A stretch of DNA of 42,018 nucleotides from Sedimenticola sp. (GCA_027008705.1 JALVEB010000031.1:1-42018); one strand, 5' to 3'; positions 18,419-28,017 are shown, counted from the first letter of the stretch. Notes: generated from the letters alone by a model not told the origin. Numbers and translations are program-made.

Positions 18419-19543
18419 TCAGGAGGTCGCCTTGTCCACCGAATCCGACAAGGCCTGGTAGATGCGTTCGATGCGGTCGGAGCAACGCATCAGGGCGTCG
18501 ACGCAGGCCGGGTCGAAATGAGAGCCCGATTGTTGCTGCAGATAGTCCAGGGATTCGATGAACCCCCATGGCCGCTTGTACGGTCGCGAGGAGGTCAGTG
18601 CGTCGAAGGCATCCGCGAGCGCAACGATGCGCGCCTCGATCGGGATGTCCTCGCCGGCCAGTCCGAGCGGATAACCGGTGCCATCGAAGCGTTCGTGGTG
18701 GGAAAGCGCGATGCGCGCGGCGGTTTGCAGATAGGGAGAATGGCTCTTGATGAGGATATCATGGCCGATCAGCGTATGCGTCTGCATGATGCGGTTCTCT
18801 TCGGAGGTCAGGCCGTCGGGCTTCAGCAGAATGTGATCCGGAATGCCGATCTTGCCGATATCGTGCATCGGCGAGGCTTGCTCGATCTCTTCGCAATGGG
18901 CGTCGCCAAGCCCCATCGCCTGGGCAATCTCGGCGCTGTACTTGGCCATGCGGTAGATGTGATTGCCGGTGCCCTCGTCACGAAACTCTCCGGCCTTGGC
19001 AAGGCATAACAGGGTCTCGCGTTCGCGCCGCCGGATCTGCCGGGTGGCTTTCTCGACTTGAATCTCGAGCAGATCGGCGCGGTTCGATGCGGCTTTCTGA
19101 TGATGGTGGAGCAATAACAGGTTGCGACAACGCGCGCGGCATTCATTGGGATCGATCGGTTTCGACAGAAAATCGGTCGCTCCGGCCTCCAGCGCCTCGT
19201 AACGGACCCGCTTCTCGCCGACCACGCTGACGACAACGATCGGGATCTCCTCGCAACCCGGCAGCTGCCGAAACTGGCGGATCACCTCAATACCGTTCAT
19301 CCCGGGCATGCGATAATCGGTAATCAACAGATCGGGCTTGCGCTGCACGCAAGCCGCCAGCCCCTTATGAGGATTGCCGTGGGTTTCGCAACTCAACAGC
19401 GGGGAGATCTCGCGAACCACATGTTCCAGCACCACCCGCCCAGTGGCCTGATCGTCGATGATGACGACATGTTGACTGCTCTCCGCCCGCCGGCCTTCCA
19501 TTCCGGACGACAGCTCGTCCTCGAGTCGATTGCTTATCGGCAT
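18419..19543 (-). CDS. RpfG-like REC-HD-GYP cyclic-di-GMP phosphodiesterase
   Basis: A 374-residue protein with the layout and size of Xanthomonas RpfG (378). The receiver domain (about 24-145) has Asp76 in LLITDYRMPG and Lys128 in FLSKP. A coiled linker (about 150-180) leads to the HD-GYP domain, with the HD pair His227-Asp228 in PMHDIGKIGIPD, SHHERFDGTGYP (GYP at 290-292), and DAFDALTSSRPYK. All catalytic signatures are present, so hydrolysis of cyclic-di-GMP is expected. ATG 19543 is used although no good ribosome site is seen; Met15 is an alternative. An AT-rich -10-like TATTATAGAT lies just upstream. It leads the REC-Hpt gene and lies near a PilZ protein gene. Confidence 0.93.
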   Translation of the reverse strand: MPISNRLEDELSSGMEGRRAESSQHVVIIDDQATGRVVLEHVVREISPLLSCETHGNPHKGLAACVQRKPDLLITDYRMPGMNGIEVIRQFRQLPGCEEIPIVVVSVVGEKRVRYEALEAGATDFLSKPIDPNECRARCRNLLLLHHHQKAASNRADLLEIQVEKATRQIRRRERETLLCLAKAGEFRDEGTGNHIYRMAKYSAEIAQAMGLGDAHCEEIEQASPMHDIGKIGIPDHILLKPDGLTSEENRIMQTHTLIGHDILIKSHSPYLQTAARIALSHHERFDGTGYPLGLAGEDIPIEARIVALADAFDALTSSRPYKRPWGFIESLDYLQQQSGSHFDPACVDALMRCSDRIERIYQALSDSVDKATS

Positions 19544-19573
19544 AGTAAGGTATCTATAATATGATAATGCTAT

Positions 19574-19840
19574 TCACGGCGATCCGTTCCGGACCGCTGT
19601 ATCCATTCTGACCTTGGCCCGCTTCCATTCATCGCCCCGTGGGGCGCCCCCGGCCATCAATTCCATCAAGCCATAGGCAAGCCGGCGACGCTCCGGCTGC
19701 AACAAACGTAATTTATCGAGCTGAAACAGGCAGCCCGCACCATCGTATTCCAGCGTGCTGGCCAATGCATAGAGGGTCGATGCCTCGGCAGAGCGCGGGT
19801 TTTCCTCAATAAAACGAACGCTTTGTCTAGTCCGGAAAAT
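19574..19840 (-). pseudogene. Small gene remnant abutting the family A repeat
   Basis: A codon-like frame of about 88 residues reads RTRQSVRFIEENPRSAEAS, then TLYALASTLEYDGAGCLFQL and further to RAKVRMDTAVRNGSP. It ends at a TGA at 19574. Upstream it runs directly to the edge of the repeat at 19827-19995, where the frame meets a TGA at 19841-19843. No ATG with a ribosome site is present; a TTG at 19765 could start a shorter 63-residue version. The likeliest explanation is a small gene whose 5' end was lost when the repeat inserted. It shows no motif that identifies a family. Confidence 0.42.
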
Positions 19841-19995
19841 TCATGAATTCACGCGCCCTCGCTTGTTTTTCTTGTTCCCACAAAAAATTTTCTTCCGTTG
19901 CTCATAATCCCTGATACGGGACGACTTCAGAAAATTTCTTTGGAGAACAATCTCCTGCGCGATCATCCCGTGAATTCATGAAATTTCCGGGCTAG
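19827..19995. mobile_element. MITE-like repeat, family A, long copy
   Basis: A 169-bp non-coding element whose ends are inverted repeats of 27 bases with two mismatches. The outer part is CTAG(T/C)CCGGAAA and the inner part TTCATGAATTCACG. An inner pair ATTTTCT/AGAAAAT also pairs in the middle. The ends are homologous to the 90-bp copy at 741-830, and the middle is absent there. The sequence between it and the PilZ stop (19996-20207) shows no gene; GAATACTCAC near 20001 resembles motifs in the family B gaps. Confidence 0.75.
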
Positions 19996-20207
19996 AATCT
20001 GAATACTCACGCTTCCGACTATAGCCGGCTTGTCGAACGGAGTATAGGTTCTGACAAGCACGGCGCGCATGTGAGTAATCTACTTCGGAACCGGGTCCTG
20101 GTCCATCCATTCTGTTTCAACCGTTAAGCAGTTCCCACTATTCCGGAACAATAATCGAAACATTCCCCCGTCATCCATTGAGAAGCCGCTTGGCCACGGC
20201 CGGCTGC

Positions 20208-20519
20208 CTATGCCTTGCCATCGAACAAGTGCTCGATCACGCAGGCCGCGGCCCAGGTGGCCCGATCCTCTTTCAGCGCCTCGCAACGTAGCACGCGCAC
20301 GCTCGCATCCAACGGTGGGGTGATCGTCGAGGCCGGTTCGATATGGATCTGCATCGTCGCCCCGGGCGCCATCCAGCGATCCAGCCATAGCAACACCCCG
20401 CCGGAGCTGAGATTCTTGACGATCGCGCCGGCGAATTCACGCTCACCGATCACGCGAAAACTCGCCGGACATTCGATCCGCATCCGATGGAAGCGACGTT
20501 GCTCGTTCGAAGGTAGCAT
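20208..20519 (-). CDS. PilZ-domain protein
   Basis: A 103-residue single-domain PilZ protein, a probable cytoplasmic cyclic-di-GMP receptor. The motif RRFHR (about 8-12, RxxxR) and NLSSGG (about 36-41, matching D/NxSxxG) are both present, so ligand binding is expected. The start MLPSNEQRRF at 20519 has GGGAG five bases upstream; a longer frame adds 12 residues without a site. It lies 75 bases after the CDF gene and may share its transcript. The RpfG-like phosphodiesterase is nearby, but the remnant gene and the repeat lie between them, so a joint operon is unlikely. Confidence 0.9.
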   Translation of the reverse strand: MLPSNEQRRFHRMRIECPASFRVIGEREFAGAIVKNLSSGGVLLWLDRWMAPGATMQIHIEPASTITPPLDASVRVLRCEALKEDRATWAAACVIEHLFDGKA

Positions 20520-20594
20520 GGCATCTCCCGTTTGGAGTCTCGATAGACTCGTCATACTCGTCGCCTGGCGGCCGGCGCGCGAAAAACCTGAGGC

Positions 20595-21491
20595 TCAGGC
20601 GTAATCCGCGGTCGCGCACGCGGCTCCGGGATGCTCGAATTGCAGCGTGGTGTGGTGGATATCGAAGCGTCGGGCCATTTCTCGTTCGATGGCAAGGCGG
20701 ATCGCCTCGACCCCGCTGAGCGGCTGATCGTCGACGACGACATGGGCCTCGAGGTGGATATCGTGCTCGGCGAGCTCCCACAGATGGATATGGTGCACAT
20801 CGCGCACCCCGGGCAGCGCGCGCAGCGCCTCGCGCACCGCCGCGACCGATACCTCCCGTGGCGTGGCGAGCAGAAACACCTCCAACGCCCGCCACAGAAT
20901 CGCCAGACTCGCTTTCAGCACATAGAGGCCGATCAATACGGTCAACAAGGGATCCAGCCAGTTGACATCGTAGAAGGTGATCGCGAGGCCGCCGAGGATC
21001 ACTCCGATGCTCGATATCGCATCCGAGAACAGGTGCAGGTAGGCCGCTCTCAGGTTCATGTTCCGTTGCGATCCACGATGCAGCAACCAGGTACCGAGCA
21101 CATTGGCGACCAGGCCGATCGCGGCGACACTGGTCATTGTGATCCCGGCGATCGCCTGGGGGTGCTGGAAGCGGTGCCAGGCCTCAAAGAACAGGTACAG
21201 ACTGATTGCGACCAACGCGCCGGCATTGACCACCGCGGCCAGCAGCTGGGCGCGCTTCAGCCCGAAGGTATGGCGCTCGGTGCGCGGTCGCTGATCCAGA
21301 CGCAAGGCGATCCAGGCGATGATTACGGCAATGCCGTCGCTGAAGTTGTGCAAGGCGTCGGAGAGCAGCGAGAGACTTCCGGAAAGCAAGCCGCCGATGA
21401 TCTCCGCCGCGGTGATCAAGAAGTTCAGGCCGACGACGATGGCGAGACGGAGAGCGGATTCCGGCGGGGTATGATCGTGATGTTCGCTCAT
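20595..21491 (-). CDS. Cation diffusion facilitator, CzcD/ZitB-like
   Basis: A 298-residue inner-membrane efflux transporter, probably for zinc and related divalent ions. A histidine-bearing N-terminus (MSEHHDHTPPES) is followed by six membrane helices. TM2 carries His48 and Asp52 in LSDALHNFSDG, and TM5 carries the second HxxxD pair in YLHLFSDAISS. The cytosolic C-terminal domain includes VRDVHHIHLWELAEHDIHLEAHVV. The ATG at 21491 is chosen over a TTG eight codons earlier; neither has a strong ribosome site. It is a distinct subfamily from the CDF gene at 6890-8032, which has the D-x2-H-x3-D TM2 site and an extra C-terminal domain. Confidence 0.92.
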   Translation of the reverse strand: MSEHHDHTPPESALRLAIVVGLNFLITAAEIIGGLLSGSLSLLSDALHNFSDGIAVIIAWIALRLDQRPRTERHTFGLKRAQLLAAVVNAGALVAISLYLFFEAWHRFQHPQAIAGITMTSVAAIGLVANVLGTWLLHRGSQRNMNLRAAYLHLFSDAISSIGVILGGLAITFYDVNWLDPLLTVLIGLYVLKASLAILWRALEVFLLATPREVSVAAVREALRALPGVRDVHHIHLWELAEHDIHLEAHVVVDDQPLSGVEAIRLAIEREMARRFDIHHTTLQFEHPGAACATADYA

Positions 21492-21567
21492 GAGGCGGTC
21501 GGTCGCGGTGGCCAATCATTCATGGACGACGAGTATATAGGCTCTTTTACGATAGCGAGCACCCACT

Positions 21568-23016
21568 TCATTTCCATGCCTCGAGTTTTTCAAGGCATTC
21601 CCGATTCAACGCCAACGCGCGTTGGGGGGTCTCGGCCTCGGTATAGCAGCGAAGCTCGGGGGCGTTGCCGGAGGGCCGCAAGTGAACGATCTCGCCGGTC
21701 GCGGTGGTGATGCGCAGGCCGTCGGTGGTGTCGATGGCGCGCAGCGGCGCGCCGCTGGAACCGAGCCAGGCGTCGATCGCCTCGGCGCCGCCTTCGATCA
21801 GGGCGTCGATGCGCGCACGGCTGGTTTCGGTCGGCATCTCGCGGATGCGGTCGCTGTGGGTATGACGCGGGGGCAGGTCATCGCTCAGCGCGGACAGGGG
21901 ATGGCCCCGACGCGCGGCGGCCGCGAGTAACGCCAGCGGGACGAGGATCGCATCGCGCGTCGGCAGGGCCGCGAGCCGGCGACCGTCACGCTCGACCGGG
22001 GTCTGGAGCAAGAAGCCGCCGTTGGCCTCGTAACCGACCACCGCGTCACGTCCCTCGGCCTCGGCCACCTGCATCGCCTCGATCACATAAGGGGAACCGA
22101 TGCGCGTGCGACGGATATCGTCGAACCAGCCTGTCGATTCCAACGCGGTGTTCGAGCTCACCGGGGTTACCACGCAGCGCGCGCCGATCTCGCGCGCGCA
22201 CAGGATGCCGGCGATGTCGCCTCGCAACCATTCTCCGTTCTCGTCGGCGATCAACGGCCGGTCGCCGTCCCCATCGGCCGAGACGATGGCGTCAAGACGA
22301 TATTCCGCGCTCCATTCCCGCGCCAGGCGGATATCCTCTGCGCGGATCGCCTCGGTATCGACCGGGACGAAGGTGTCGGAACGGCCAAGCCGGATCACCT
22401 CGGCGCCCAACCCTTCCAGAATGCGCAAAAAGGTCTCGCGGGCGACACTGGAGTGCTCGTAAAGGCCGATGCGTCGCCCGGCGAGCGACCCGGACGGAAA
22501 GAAATCCACATAGCGCGCCACATAGTCGTCGGCCGCGCCCGGGGCGATCGCGGGCAGGGCGTCAGCGGTGTCGAGCTTGGCGCGCAGCTCGACGCGACGC
22601 GCGGCGATGCCTTGCTCGTCCGGTTTCAGGATCTCGCCATGCGGGGTGTAGAACTTGATGCCGTTGCGGTCGTCCGGGATATGGCTGCCGGTGACCATGA
22701 TGCCTGGAATCCGTCGGCTCAGCGCATGGCTGGCCAGCGCCGGCGTCGGCACGAAACCACAATGCTTCGGAATGCCGCCGGCATCGATCACCGCGCGCGC
22801 GACCGCGGCCAGGATACGCGGGGTGCTCGGGCGGTAATCGCCGGCCAGCGCGACCTCGCCGCCAGCGTATCGGCCGCTGGCTCGCAGGTAATCGAGAAAG
22901 GCGAGGGTATAGGCATGGCAGACCGGATCGGTCATCGCCTCGCTGAGTCCGCGTGCCCCGCTGGTGCCGAAACTGACCCCGCTGTCACGCATCAATTCAC
23001 TGATTTGAAGGTACAT
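21568..23016 (-). CDS. Phosphomannomutase/phosphoglucomutase family protein
   Basis: A 482-residue alpha-D-phosphohexomutase that interconverts hexose 1- and 6-phosphates, probably supplying sugar nucleotides for envelope polysaccharide. The four signature sites are present: the phosphoserine loop TGSHIPDD with Ser111 (usual form TASHNP), the Mg site SADGDGDRP, the sugar-binding EANGG, and the phosphate-binding RPSGNAPELR. The Ile in SHIP and the Asn in SGNAP depart from classical ManB/AlgC and mark a sub-branch, so the preferred sugar cannot be named. The ATG at 23016 is six bases past the SPOR gene stop; a TTG at 23025 overlapping that stop is an alternative. Confidence 0.9.
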   Translation of the reverse strand: MYLQISELMRDSGVSFGTSGARGLSEAMTDPVCHAYTLAFLDYLRASGRYAGGEVALAGDYRPSTPRILAAVARAVIDAGGIPKHCGFVPTPALASHALSRRIPGIMVTGSHIPDDRNGIKFYTPHGEILKPDEQGIAARRVELRAKLDTADALPAIAPGAADDYVARYVDFFPSGSLAGRRIGLYEHSSVARETFLRILEGLGAEVIRLGRSDTFVPVDTEAIRAEDIRLAREWSAEYRLDAIVSADGDGDRPLIADENGEWLRGDIAGILCAREIGARCVVTPVSSNTALESTGWFDDIRRTRIGSPYVIEAMQVAEAEGRDAVVGYEANGGFLLQTPVERDGRRLAALPTRDAILVPLALLAAAARRGHPLSALSDDLPPRHTHSDRIREMPTETSRARIDALIEGGAEAIDAWLGSSGAPLRAIDTTDGLRITTATGEIVHLRPSGNAPELRCYTEAETPQRALALNRECLEKLEAWK

Positions 23017-23021
23017 TCGGC

Positions 23022-23618
23022 TCAATCCCCGGTTGGTTTCAGACGGATTGTGATCGGCTTCAAGCCGGCGTCGACCAAGCGCGCACGTACCTGACGCAAG
23101 GTGCGTTCCGACGAGAACGGACCGGCGCGGACACGATGATAGCGTTGCCGGTCATCGATACGGATCTTCTCGATACGGGTCTCTATGCCGAGCAGCGCCA
23201 GACGCGCGCGCAGGCGGTCGGCATCGGCGGCGCGTCGGAAAGAAGCGATCTGCAACAGGTAGCGAGCGTTTCGTTTCGGCGGCTTCGGCGGTTTCCGCGC
23301 CGACGATTTCTCCTCGGAAGGGCGGGGTGGCCGCCGCTTCACGCGCGCGCGTTCGGCCGGGGGCGCTGATTCGGGTACCTTGACCTCCATCTCGGGCAAT
23401 ACCGAGTAGAAATCGAAATGGGTCTTGCCGGTCGCGGCCGGCTTCGCGCGAGCGTGCCGAGGCGCCTGACCCGCGCCACGCGGCGGGTCAGGCACCAACC
23501 AGTGGTAGACCGCGAACGCCCCGATCGACAAGCCCAGCAACAAACCGCCGAGAAACCATCCCCGGCAGCGGCACTGGCGGGCGCGACGCGTGTCGCTGCT
23601 TTTGTAATCCCGGGTCAC
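23022..23618 (-). CDS. SPOR-domain (FtsN-like) inner-membrane protein
   Basis: A 198-residue bitopic protein. The N-terminus MTRDYKSSDTRRARQ is typical of FtsN-like proteins and begins at a GTG with GGAG upstream. One membrane helix (about 21-40, WFLGGLLLGLSIGAFAVYHW) is followed by a proline- and lysine-rich periplasmic linker and a C-terminal SPOR domain (about 119-195, YLLQIASFRRAADADRLRARL). SPOR domains bind denuded septal peptidoglycan, so a division role is likely. Following argS is the usual FtsN-like context in gammaproteobacteria; the gap is 76 bases. Full FtsN identity is not certain because the protein is short. Confidence 0.9.
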   Translation of the reverse strand: MTRDYKSSDTRRARQCRCRGWFLGGLLLGLSIGAFAVYHWLVPDPPRGAGQAPRHARAKPAATGKTHFDFYSVLPEMEVKVPESAPPAERARVKRRPPRPSEEKSSARKPPKPPKRNARYLLQIASFRRAADADRLRARLALLGIETRIEKIRIDDRQRYHRVRAGPFSSERTLRQVRARLVDAGLKPITIRLKPTGD

Positions 23619-23694
23619 CGCGCGCGCTCCGTCAAGAAGCCGCCCGGCGGGCTGACGGAGCAGGGAGGCCTGTGCGGTACATGGGCGCGTCCGT

Positions 23695-25470
23695 CTACAT
23701 CCGCTCCGGCGCCGAGACGCCGATCAACGCCAAACCGTTGCGCAGTACCTGCCGTACCGCAAGAATCAACGCCAGCCGCGCGTCACGCAAGGCAGCGTCG
23801 TCGACAAGAATCTGACAGGCGTTGTAGTAAGAATGGAAATCGGTCGCGAGCTCCCGCAGGTAATGCGGCAGTGCATGAGGTTCCCGGTTCAACGCGGCGT
23901 TCAGCACCACTTCGGGGAAACGCGCAAGGTCCCGCAGCAGGGCCTGTTCCCGCGGCTCGGCGAGGTGTGAGAGATCGACCGATTCCACGGTCTCCGGAAC
24001 CGTCAGGCCCTTCTCTCCGGCCTGACGCAATACGCTGCCAACCCGCGCATGGGCGTATTGAACATAGTAGACCGGGTTTTCGTTGCTTTTGGAGCTTGCC
24101 AGATCAAGGTCGAAATCAAGATGTTGCTCACACTTGCGCATAACGTAGAAGAAACGCGCCGCATCCTTGCCGACATCCTTGCGAAGCTGACGCAGCGTCA
24201 CGAACTGTCCCGATCGTGTCGACATTTGCACCTTTTCTCCGCCACGGTACAAGATCGCGAACTGCACCAACAAAACCTCCAGGCGCCCCGGATCGGCGCC
24301 AAACGCCTCGAGCGCGGCCTTGACCCGAGGCACATAGCCATGATGGTCGGCCCCCCAGACATCGATGACTTGCTCGAAGCCACGCTCGAACTTCTCGAGA
24401 TGATAGGCGATATCGGAGGCGAAATAGGTGGGCTGGCCGTTCTCGCGGACCACCACGCGGTCTTTCTCGTCACCGAACGCGGTCGAACGAAACCATAGGG
24501 TGCCATTGTCGTCGGCATAGACATGACCCGCCTCGCGCAAACGCGCGATGGCGCGCTCGACCGCGCCGCTTTCGACCAGGCGGCGTTCGGAATACCATTC
24601 ATCGTAGTGGATTCCGAAATGCTCGAGGTCGTCGCGGATATCGTCGAGGATCACGCCAAGACCGGTGTCGAAGACGACACGGTATCCTGCCTCGCCGAGC
24701 AATGCGCGCGCGCGCTCGATCAGGGCATCGATATGCGCCTCCTTGTCACCCTCCGGATGCGCCTCGTCCCCCTCGTCCGGCGGGATCCCGGAAAACACCG
24801 CCGCCGCCGGGTGATGAAGAGCGTCCCCTTGCTCGCGATGAAGCTTCGCGGCAATATCCCAGATATAGTCTCCCTTATAGGCGTTCGTCGGGAAACGCAA
24901 GGTCTCGTCGCACAGCTCTAGGTAACGCAACCATACCGAGACCGCCAGGATGTTCATCTGGCGACCGGCATCATTGACATAGTATTCCCGGTGGACATCG
25001 TATCCGACCGCTTCGAGCAGGTCGGCGGTGACCGCGCCGTAGGCCGCCCCACGGCCGTGGCCGACATGCAGCGGCCCGGTCGGGTTGGCGGAGACGAACT
25101 CGACCTGAACGCGACATCCGTTCCCGTGATTGCAGCGGCCATAGGCCTCACCGGCGCGCAGCACCTCGCCGACCACCTGTTGCCAGGCGGCATCGGCCAA
25201 CGTGAAGTTGATGAATCCGGGTCCGGCGATCGAGACCTGGGCGATCCGTTCGTCCCGCGGCAATGCGGCAACCAGGCGCTTGGCCAGCTCGCGCGGTTTC
25301 ATCCCGGCGCTCTTGGCATGGACCATCGCGGCGTTGGTGGCGAAATCCCCGTGCGCCGGGTCGCGGGCATTCTCCACCTGGGGCACACGCAGCGCTTCCG
25401 GCTCCAGCACACCCTCCGCGGACAGCGCCTGCAATGATTGGGAGACGAGCTGTTGAATCCGGTTTTTCAT
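23695..25470 (-). CDS. argS: Arginyl-tRNA synthetase
   Basis: It charges tRNA-Arg in the cytoplasm. The protein has 591 residues from [13 protein letters not shown], near the 577 of E. coli. The class I HIGH motif is [12 protein letters not shown] (His135 and His138), with the upstream signature [11 protein letters not shown]. The KMSKS loop is modified ([15 protein letters not shown]), as is usual in this enzyme. The C-terminal DALR-type anticodon domain ends in [20 protein letters not shown]. The frame is open 126 bases further upstream but that part has no family similarity. It follows priA with a gap of 122 bases that holds a perfect 10-bp hairpin. Confidence 0.98.
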   Translation of the reverse strand: MKNRIQQLVSQSLQALSAEGVLEPEALRVPQVENARDPAHGDFATNAAMVHAKSAGMKPRELAKRLVAALPRDERIAQVSIAGPGFINFTLADAAWQQVVGEVLRAGEAYGRCNHGNGCRVQVEFVSANPTGPLHVGHGRGAAYGAVTADLLEAVGYDVHREYYVNDAGRQMNILAVSVWLRYLELCDETLRFPTNAYKGDYIWDIAAKLHREQGDALHHPAAAVFSGIPPDEGDEAHPEGDKEAHIDALIERARALLGEAGYRVVFDTGLGVILDDIRDDLEHFGIHYDEWYSERRLVESGAVERAIARLREAGHVYADDNGTLWFRSTAFGDEKDRVVVRENGQPTYFASDIAYHLEKFERGFEQVIDVWGADHHGYVPRVKAALEAFGADPGRLEVLLVQFAILYRGGEKVQMSTRSGQFVTLRQLRKDVGKDAARFFYVMRKCEQHLDFDLDLASSKSNENPVYYVQYAHARVGSVLRQAGEKGLTVPETVESVDLSHLAEPREQALLRDLARFPEVVLNAALNREPHALPHYLRELATDFHSYYNACQILVDDAALRDARLALILAVRQVLRNGLALIGVSAPERM

Positions 25471-25530
25471 CGGCTGGCAGAGATCCCGAGCGACTTGAAC
25501 GATAGAGGACCCGGAAGCATAGCAGGAACA

Positions 25531-25556
25531 CGCCGACAGGCTCCAGCCTGTCGGCG
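25531..25556. repeat. Perfect 10-bp hairpin in the priA-argS gap
   Basis: CGCCGACAGG (25531-25540) and CCTGTCGGCG (25547-25556) form a perfect stem with a six-base loop. The A6 run after it on the plus strand means that in the priA-to-argS direction the T-run comes before the stem, so it is not a normal terminator for these genes. It would be a stable structure in the argS leader and might moderate argS expression or protect mRNA ends. Confidence 0.55.
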
Positions 25557-25592
25557 AAAAAACGCATACCGGATGCGGACGTGGGTTCCGGG

Positions 25593-27800
25593 TCAATAGA
25601 GATCGATCGGATCGACATCCACCGCCCAGCGCACGCGCCGGGCCGAAGGCAATTTGCCGACGGCCGGCAGCCAGACCCGCAGCAAGGCTTGCAGGCTGGC
25701 GCGATCATCGGCCTGTAGCAGCAACTGGGCGCGATAGCGACCGGCGCGGCGCGCCATCGGCGGAGGCACCGGACCCCAGTGGCTCACCGCGCGCGCTTCT
25801 GACAACCCGGCGAGCAAGCCTGTAGCTTCGTCGAGAAACGCCATCGGCAAGGGCTGCTTCGGTGATGAGGCCCGCAGCAAGGCTTGGTAGGTGTATGGCG
25901 GAAAGCCGGCCTCGCGCCGTTCGCGCATCGCCACCCGCGCAAAGGCGCGGTAGCCCTGTGCCAACAACAATTGGAGCAGCGGATGTTCCGGGTAGCGGGT
26001 CTGGATCAGCACCTCGCCGCGCTTGTCGGCGCGGCCGGCGCGACCGGCCACCTGAACGATCAGCTGAGCGAGCCGCTCGGTGGCGCGAAAATCGATCCCG
26101 AAGAGTCCCGAATCGATATCCGGGATCGCGACCAACGTCACGTTCGGAAAATGATGCCCCTTCGATAACAACTGGGTACCAACGAGTAGTGAATACTTAC
26201 CTTCTTTAATCTCGGAAAGGCTTTTCTCAAGCTTTCCGCGCGCGCTCATGCTGTCGCGGTCGATGCGTAGAATCGGGTGTTCCGGCAGGCATTCGGCGAG
26301 TCGTCGCTCGATCCGCTGGGTGCCTTGACCCAGGGGATTCAGGTTGGTGCCGCCGCATTCCGGGCAGCTTGTCGGCAGCGCTTGACGGAATCCGCAATGA
26401 TGGCACCACAGCAGGCGCTCATGGCGATGCACCGTCATACGGGCATCGCAACGCCGGCATTCGGCGACCCAGTTGCAGTCGTAGCACATCCACACCGGTG
26501 CGTAACCACGCCGGTTGACGAAAAGCATGACTTGTTCATCCCGCGCCAGGCAATTCTGTATCGCATCGAGGAACTCGCGTCCAAAGGGTTCGTCGGCCTT
26601 CAGTCCGCGCGCGTCGAGCAGGCGGATGCGCGGCGGACGGGCGTTTCCGGCGCGGTGGTTGAGCACGAGGTGGCGGTAACGACCTTCCAGTGCGTTGCGC
26701 AAGCTTTCGAAGGAGGGCGTCGCGCTGCCGAGCACCACAGGACAGCGCTCCCGCCTCGCGCGCAGGATCGCGATGTCCCGTGCCGAGTAGCGACAGCCTT
26801 CTTGTTGCTTGTACGAGGCATCGTGCTCCTCGTCGACGACGATCAGCCCGAGCGCGGGCAACGGCGTGAACACCGCCGAGCGGGTACCGATCAGGATCCG
26901 CGCGCGTCCGCTGGCCGCCTGCTGCCAGGCGCGCTGCCGTTCGCCGTGCGACAACCCGGAGTGGCTGAGCGCGAGACAGGCGCCGAAACGCCGTTCGAAG
27001 CGTTCGACCAGTTGCGGTGTCAGGCCGATCTCGGGCACCAGTACCATCACCCGCTGATCCCGGGCCAGTACCTGTTCGATCGCACGCAGATAGACCTCGG
27101 TCTTGCCACTGCCGGTCACGCCGTCGAGCAGACAGACGGTGTAATCGCCCAATCCTTCCACGATCGCTTCGACCGCCTCGGCCTGTTCCTGATTCAATGA
27201 CGGAACCGTCCGCCGCCCTTCCGGTTCGGCGGCGGGCAGGGCATCCAGGGTTTCGATCAGCCCCTTGGCAAGCAACGCTTTCAGCGTGGCACCGGCAGGG
27301 GAAAAATGCTCCCTCAACCTTTCGATGCCAACCACGCCACCCTGTTCCTTCAGGTATTCCAACATCCGACGCTGCCGTGGCGCGCGCGACAGGGCCTTGC
27401 CATCCTGGGCTTCGCCGAGCGGGGTCAAGGCCACCGCGACAGGACCGGGTTCGAGCCATGGCTTGCCCTTGCGCAGATTGACCGGCAAGGCCATCGCGAG
27501 GCTTTCGCCATAGGGATAATGATAGTAATGACTCACCCACCGGAGAAGTTCCAAGCTTGACGAAGGGAAAAGCGGGATCTCATCGAGCAAGGCTTCCACC
27601 GGCTTGAGCTGCTTTCTTTCCATCGGAGTGGATTTCGGCAGCGCGGTAATCACAGCGATGCGCGAGGATCGTCCGAACGGTACCCGCACGCGCTGGCCAG
27701 GCCGCGGGAGGCGGCTTGCTTCGGTCTCGAGCAGGTAATCGAACTCGCCCGCCAGCGGCGCGAATACCGCTACACGGACCAGAATAGTAGAGCGAGTCAC
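25593..27800 (-). CDS. priA: Primosomal replication restart helicase PriA
   Basis: It reloads the replisome at stalled forks. A GTG start at 27800 ([24 protein letters not shown]) gives 735 residues, against 732 in E. coli and in register with it; a start 22 codons earlier is unlikely. The N-terminal 3'-DNA-binding domain (FDYLL...RVRVPFG) precedes Walker [10 protein letters not shown] (227-235), DEEH (323-326) and the helicase motifs GSATPSFES and [14 protein letters not shown]. Eight cysteines in [13 protein letters not shown] and [17 protein letters not shown] form the two zinc sites. A perfect DnaA box lies 12 bases before the start. PriA near dnaA is unusual but fits an origin-linked cluster of replication genes. 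Confidence 0.97.
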   Translation of the reverse strand: MTRSTILVRVAVFAPLAGEFDYLLETEASRLPRPGQRVRVPFGRSSRIAVITALPKSTPMERKQLKPVEALLDEIPLFPSSSLELLRWVSHYYHYPYGESLAMALPVNLRKGKPWLEPGPVAVALTPLGEAQDGKALSRAPRQRRMLEYLKEQGGVVGIERLREHFSPAGATLKALLAKGLIETLDALPAAEPEGRRTVPSLNQEQAEAVEAIVEGLGDYTVCLLDGVTGSGKTEVYLRAIEQVLARDQRVMVLVPEIGLTPQLVERFERRFGACLALSHSGLSHGERQRAWQQAASGRARILIGTRSAVFTPLPALGLIVVDEEHDASYKQQEGCRYSARDIAILRARRERCPVVLGSATPSFESLRNALEGRYRHLVLNHRAGNARPPRIRLLDARGLKADEPFGREFLDAIQNCLARDEQVMLFVNRRGYAPVWMCYDCNWVAECRRCDARMTVHRHERLLWCHHCGFRQALPTSCPECGGTNLNPLGQGTQRIERRLAECLPEHPILRIDRDSMSARGKLEKSLSEIKEGKYSLLVGTQLLSKGHHFPNVTLVAIPDIDSGLFGIDFRATERLAQLIVQVAGRAGRADKRGEVLIQTRYPEHPLLQLLLAQGYRAFARVAMRERREAGFPPYTYQALLRASSPKQPLPMAFLDEATGLLAGLSEARAVSHWGPVPPPMARRAGRYRAQLLLQADDRASLQALLRVWLPAVGKLPSARRVRWAVDVDPIDLY

Positions 27801-27811
27801 GGCTTCAAGCC

Positions 27812-27820
27812 TGTGGATAA
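27812..27820 (-). promoter_or_regulatory. Perfect DnaA box upstream of priA
   Basis: The minus strand reads TTATCCACA, the strict DnaA box, 12 bases before the priA GTG. DnaA bound here could repress or activate priA, or the site could be a distal element of the origin. A single nonamer can occur by chance in 42 kb, but this one lies within 3 kb of the dnaA-dnaN boxes. Confidence 0.5.
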
Positions 27821-27901
27821 CTCTGTGAGGAAAACGAGAAAGAAGCGGGAATATCCTGCGGGCCAAACAGCTCCAGCTTCTCTACCACCCAATGAGAATA
27901 C

Positions 27902-27944
27902 CTAATAACTCTTTTCATATCAACGAGTTGAATCGAGTTATTAG
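27902..27944. promoter_or_regulatory. Inverted repeat CTAATAACTC/GAGTTATTAG
   Basis: Ten-base perfect arms with a 23-base spacer lie in the AT-rich gap between the small lipoprotein gene and priA. An extra GAGTTGAATC copy of part of the arm lies in the spacer. It could be an operator or a weak terminator of the lipoprotein gene. No T-run is adjacent. Confidence 0.4.
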
Positions 27945-28017
27945 AGATGGGAAAAATAAACCAAGCGCAGAACACTGATTGTTGGAAAATCTTGCAGACT
28001 GTGCAAAAGAACGCGGT

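Noticed and set aside
15248-19009. Plus-strand open frame of 1253 codons
   Set aside because: It is antisense to the FAD/Fe-S, REC-Hpt and RpfG-like genes, all with clear domains. High GC at third positions leaves the opposite strand stop-poor, and the translation has no motif.
26180-26200. GTGAATACTTAC motif inside priA resembling the one at 10344
   Set aside because: It encodes the conserved PriA stretch [11 protein letters not shown], so coding constraint explains it and no insertion is implied.
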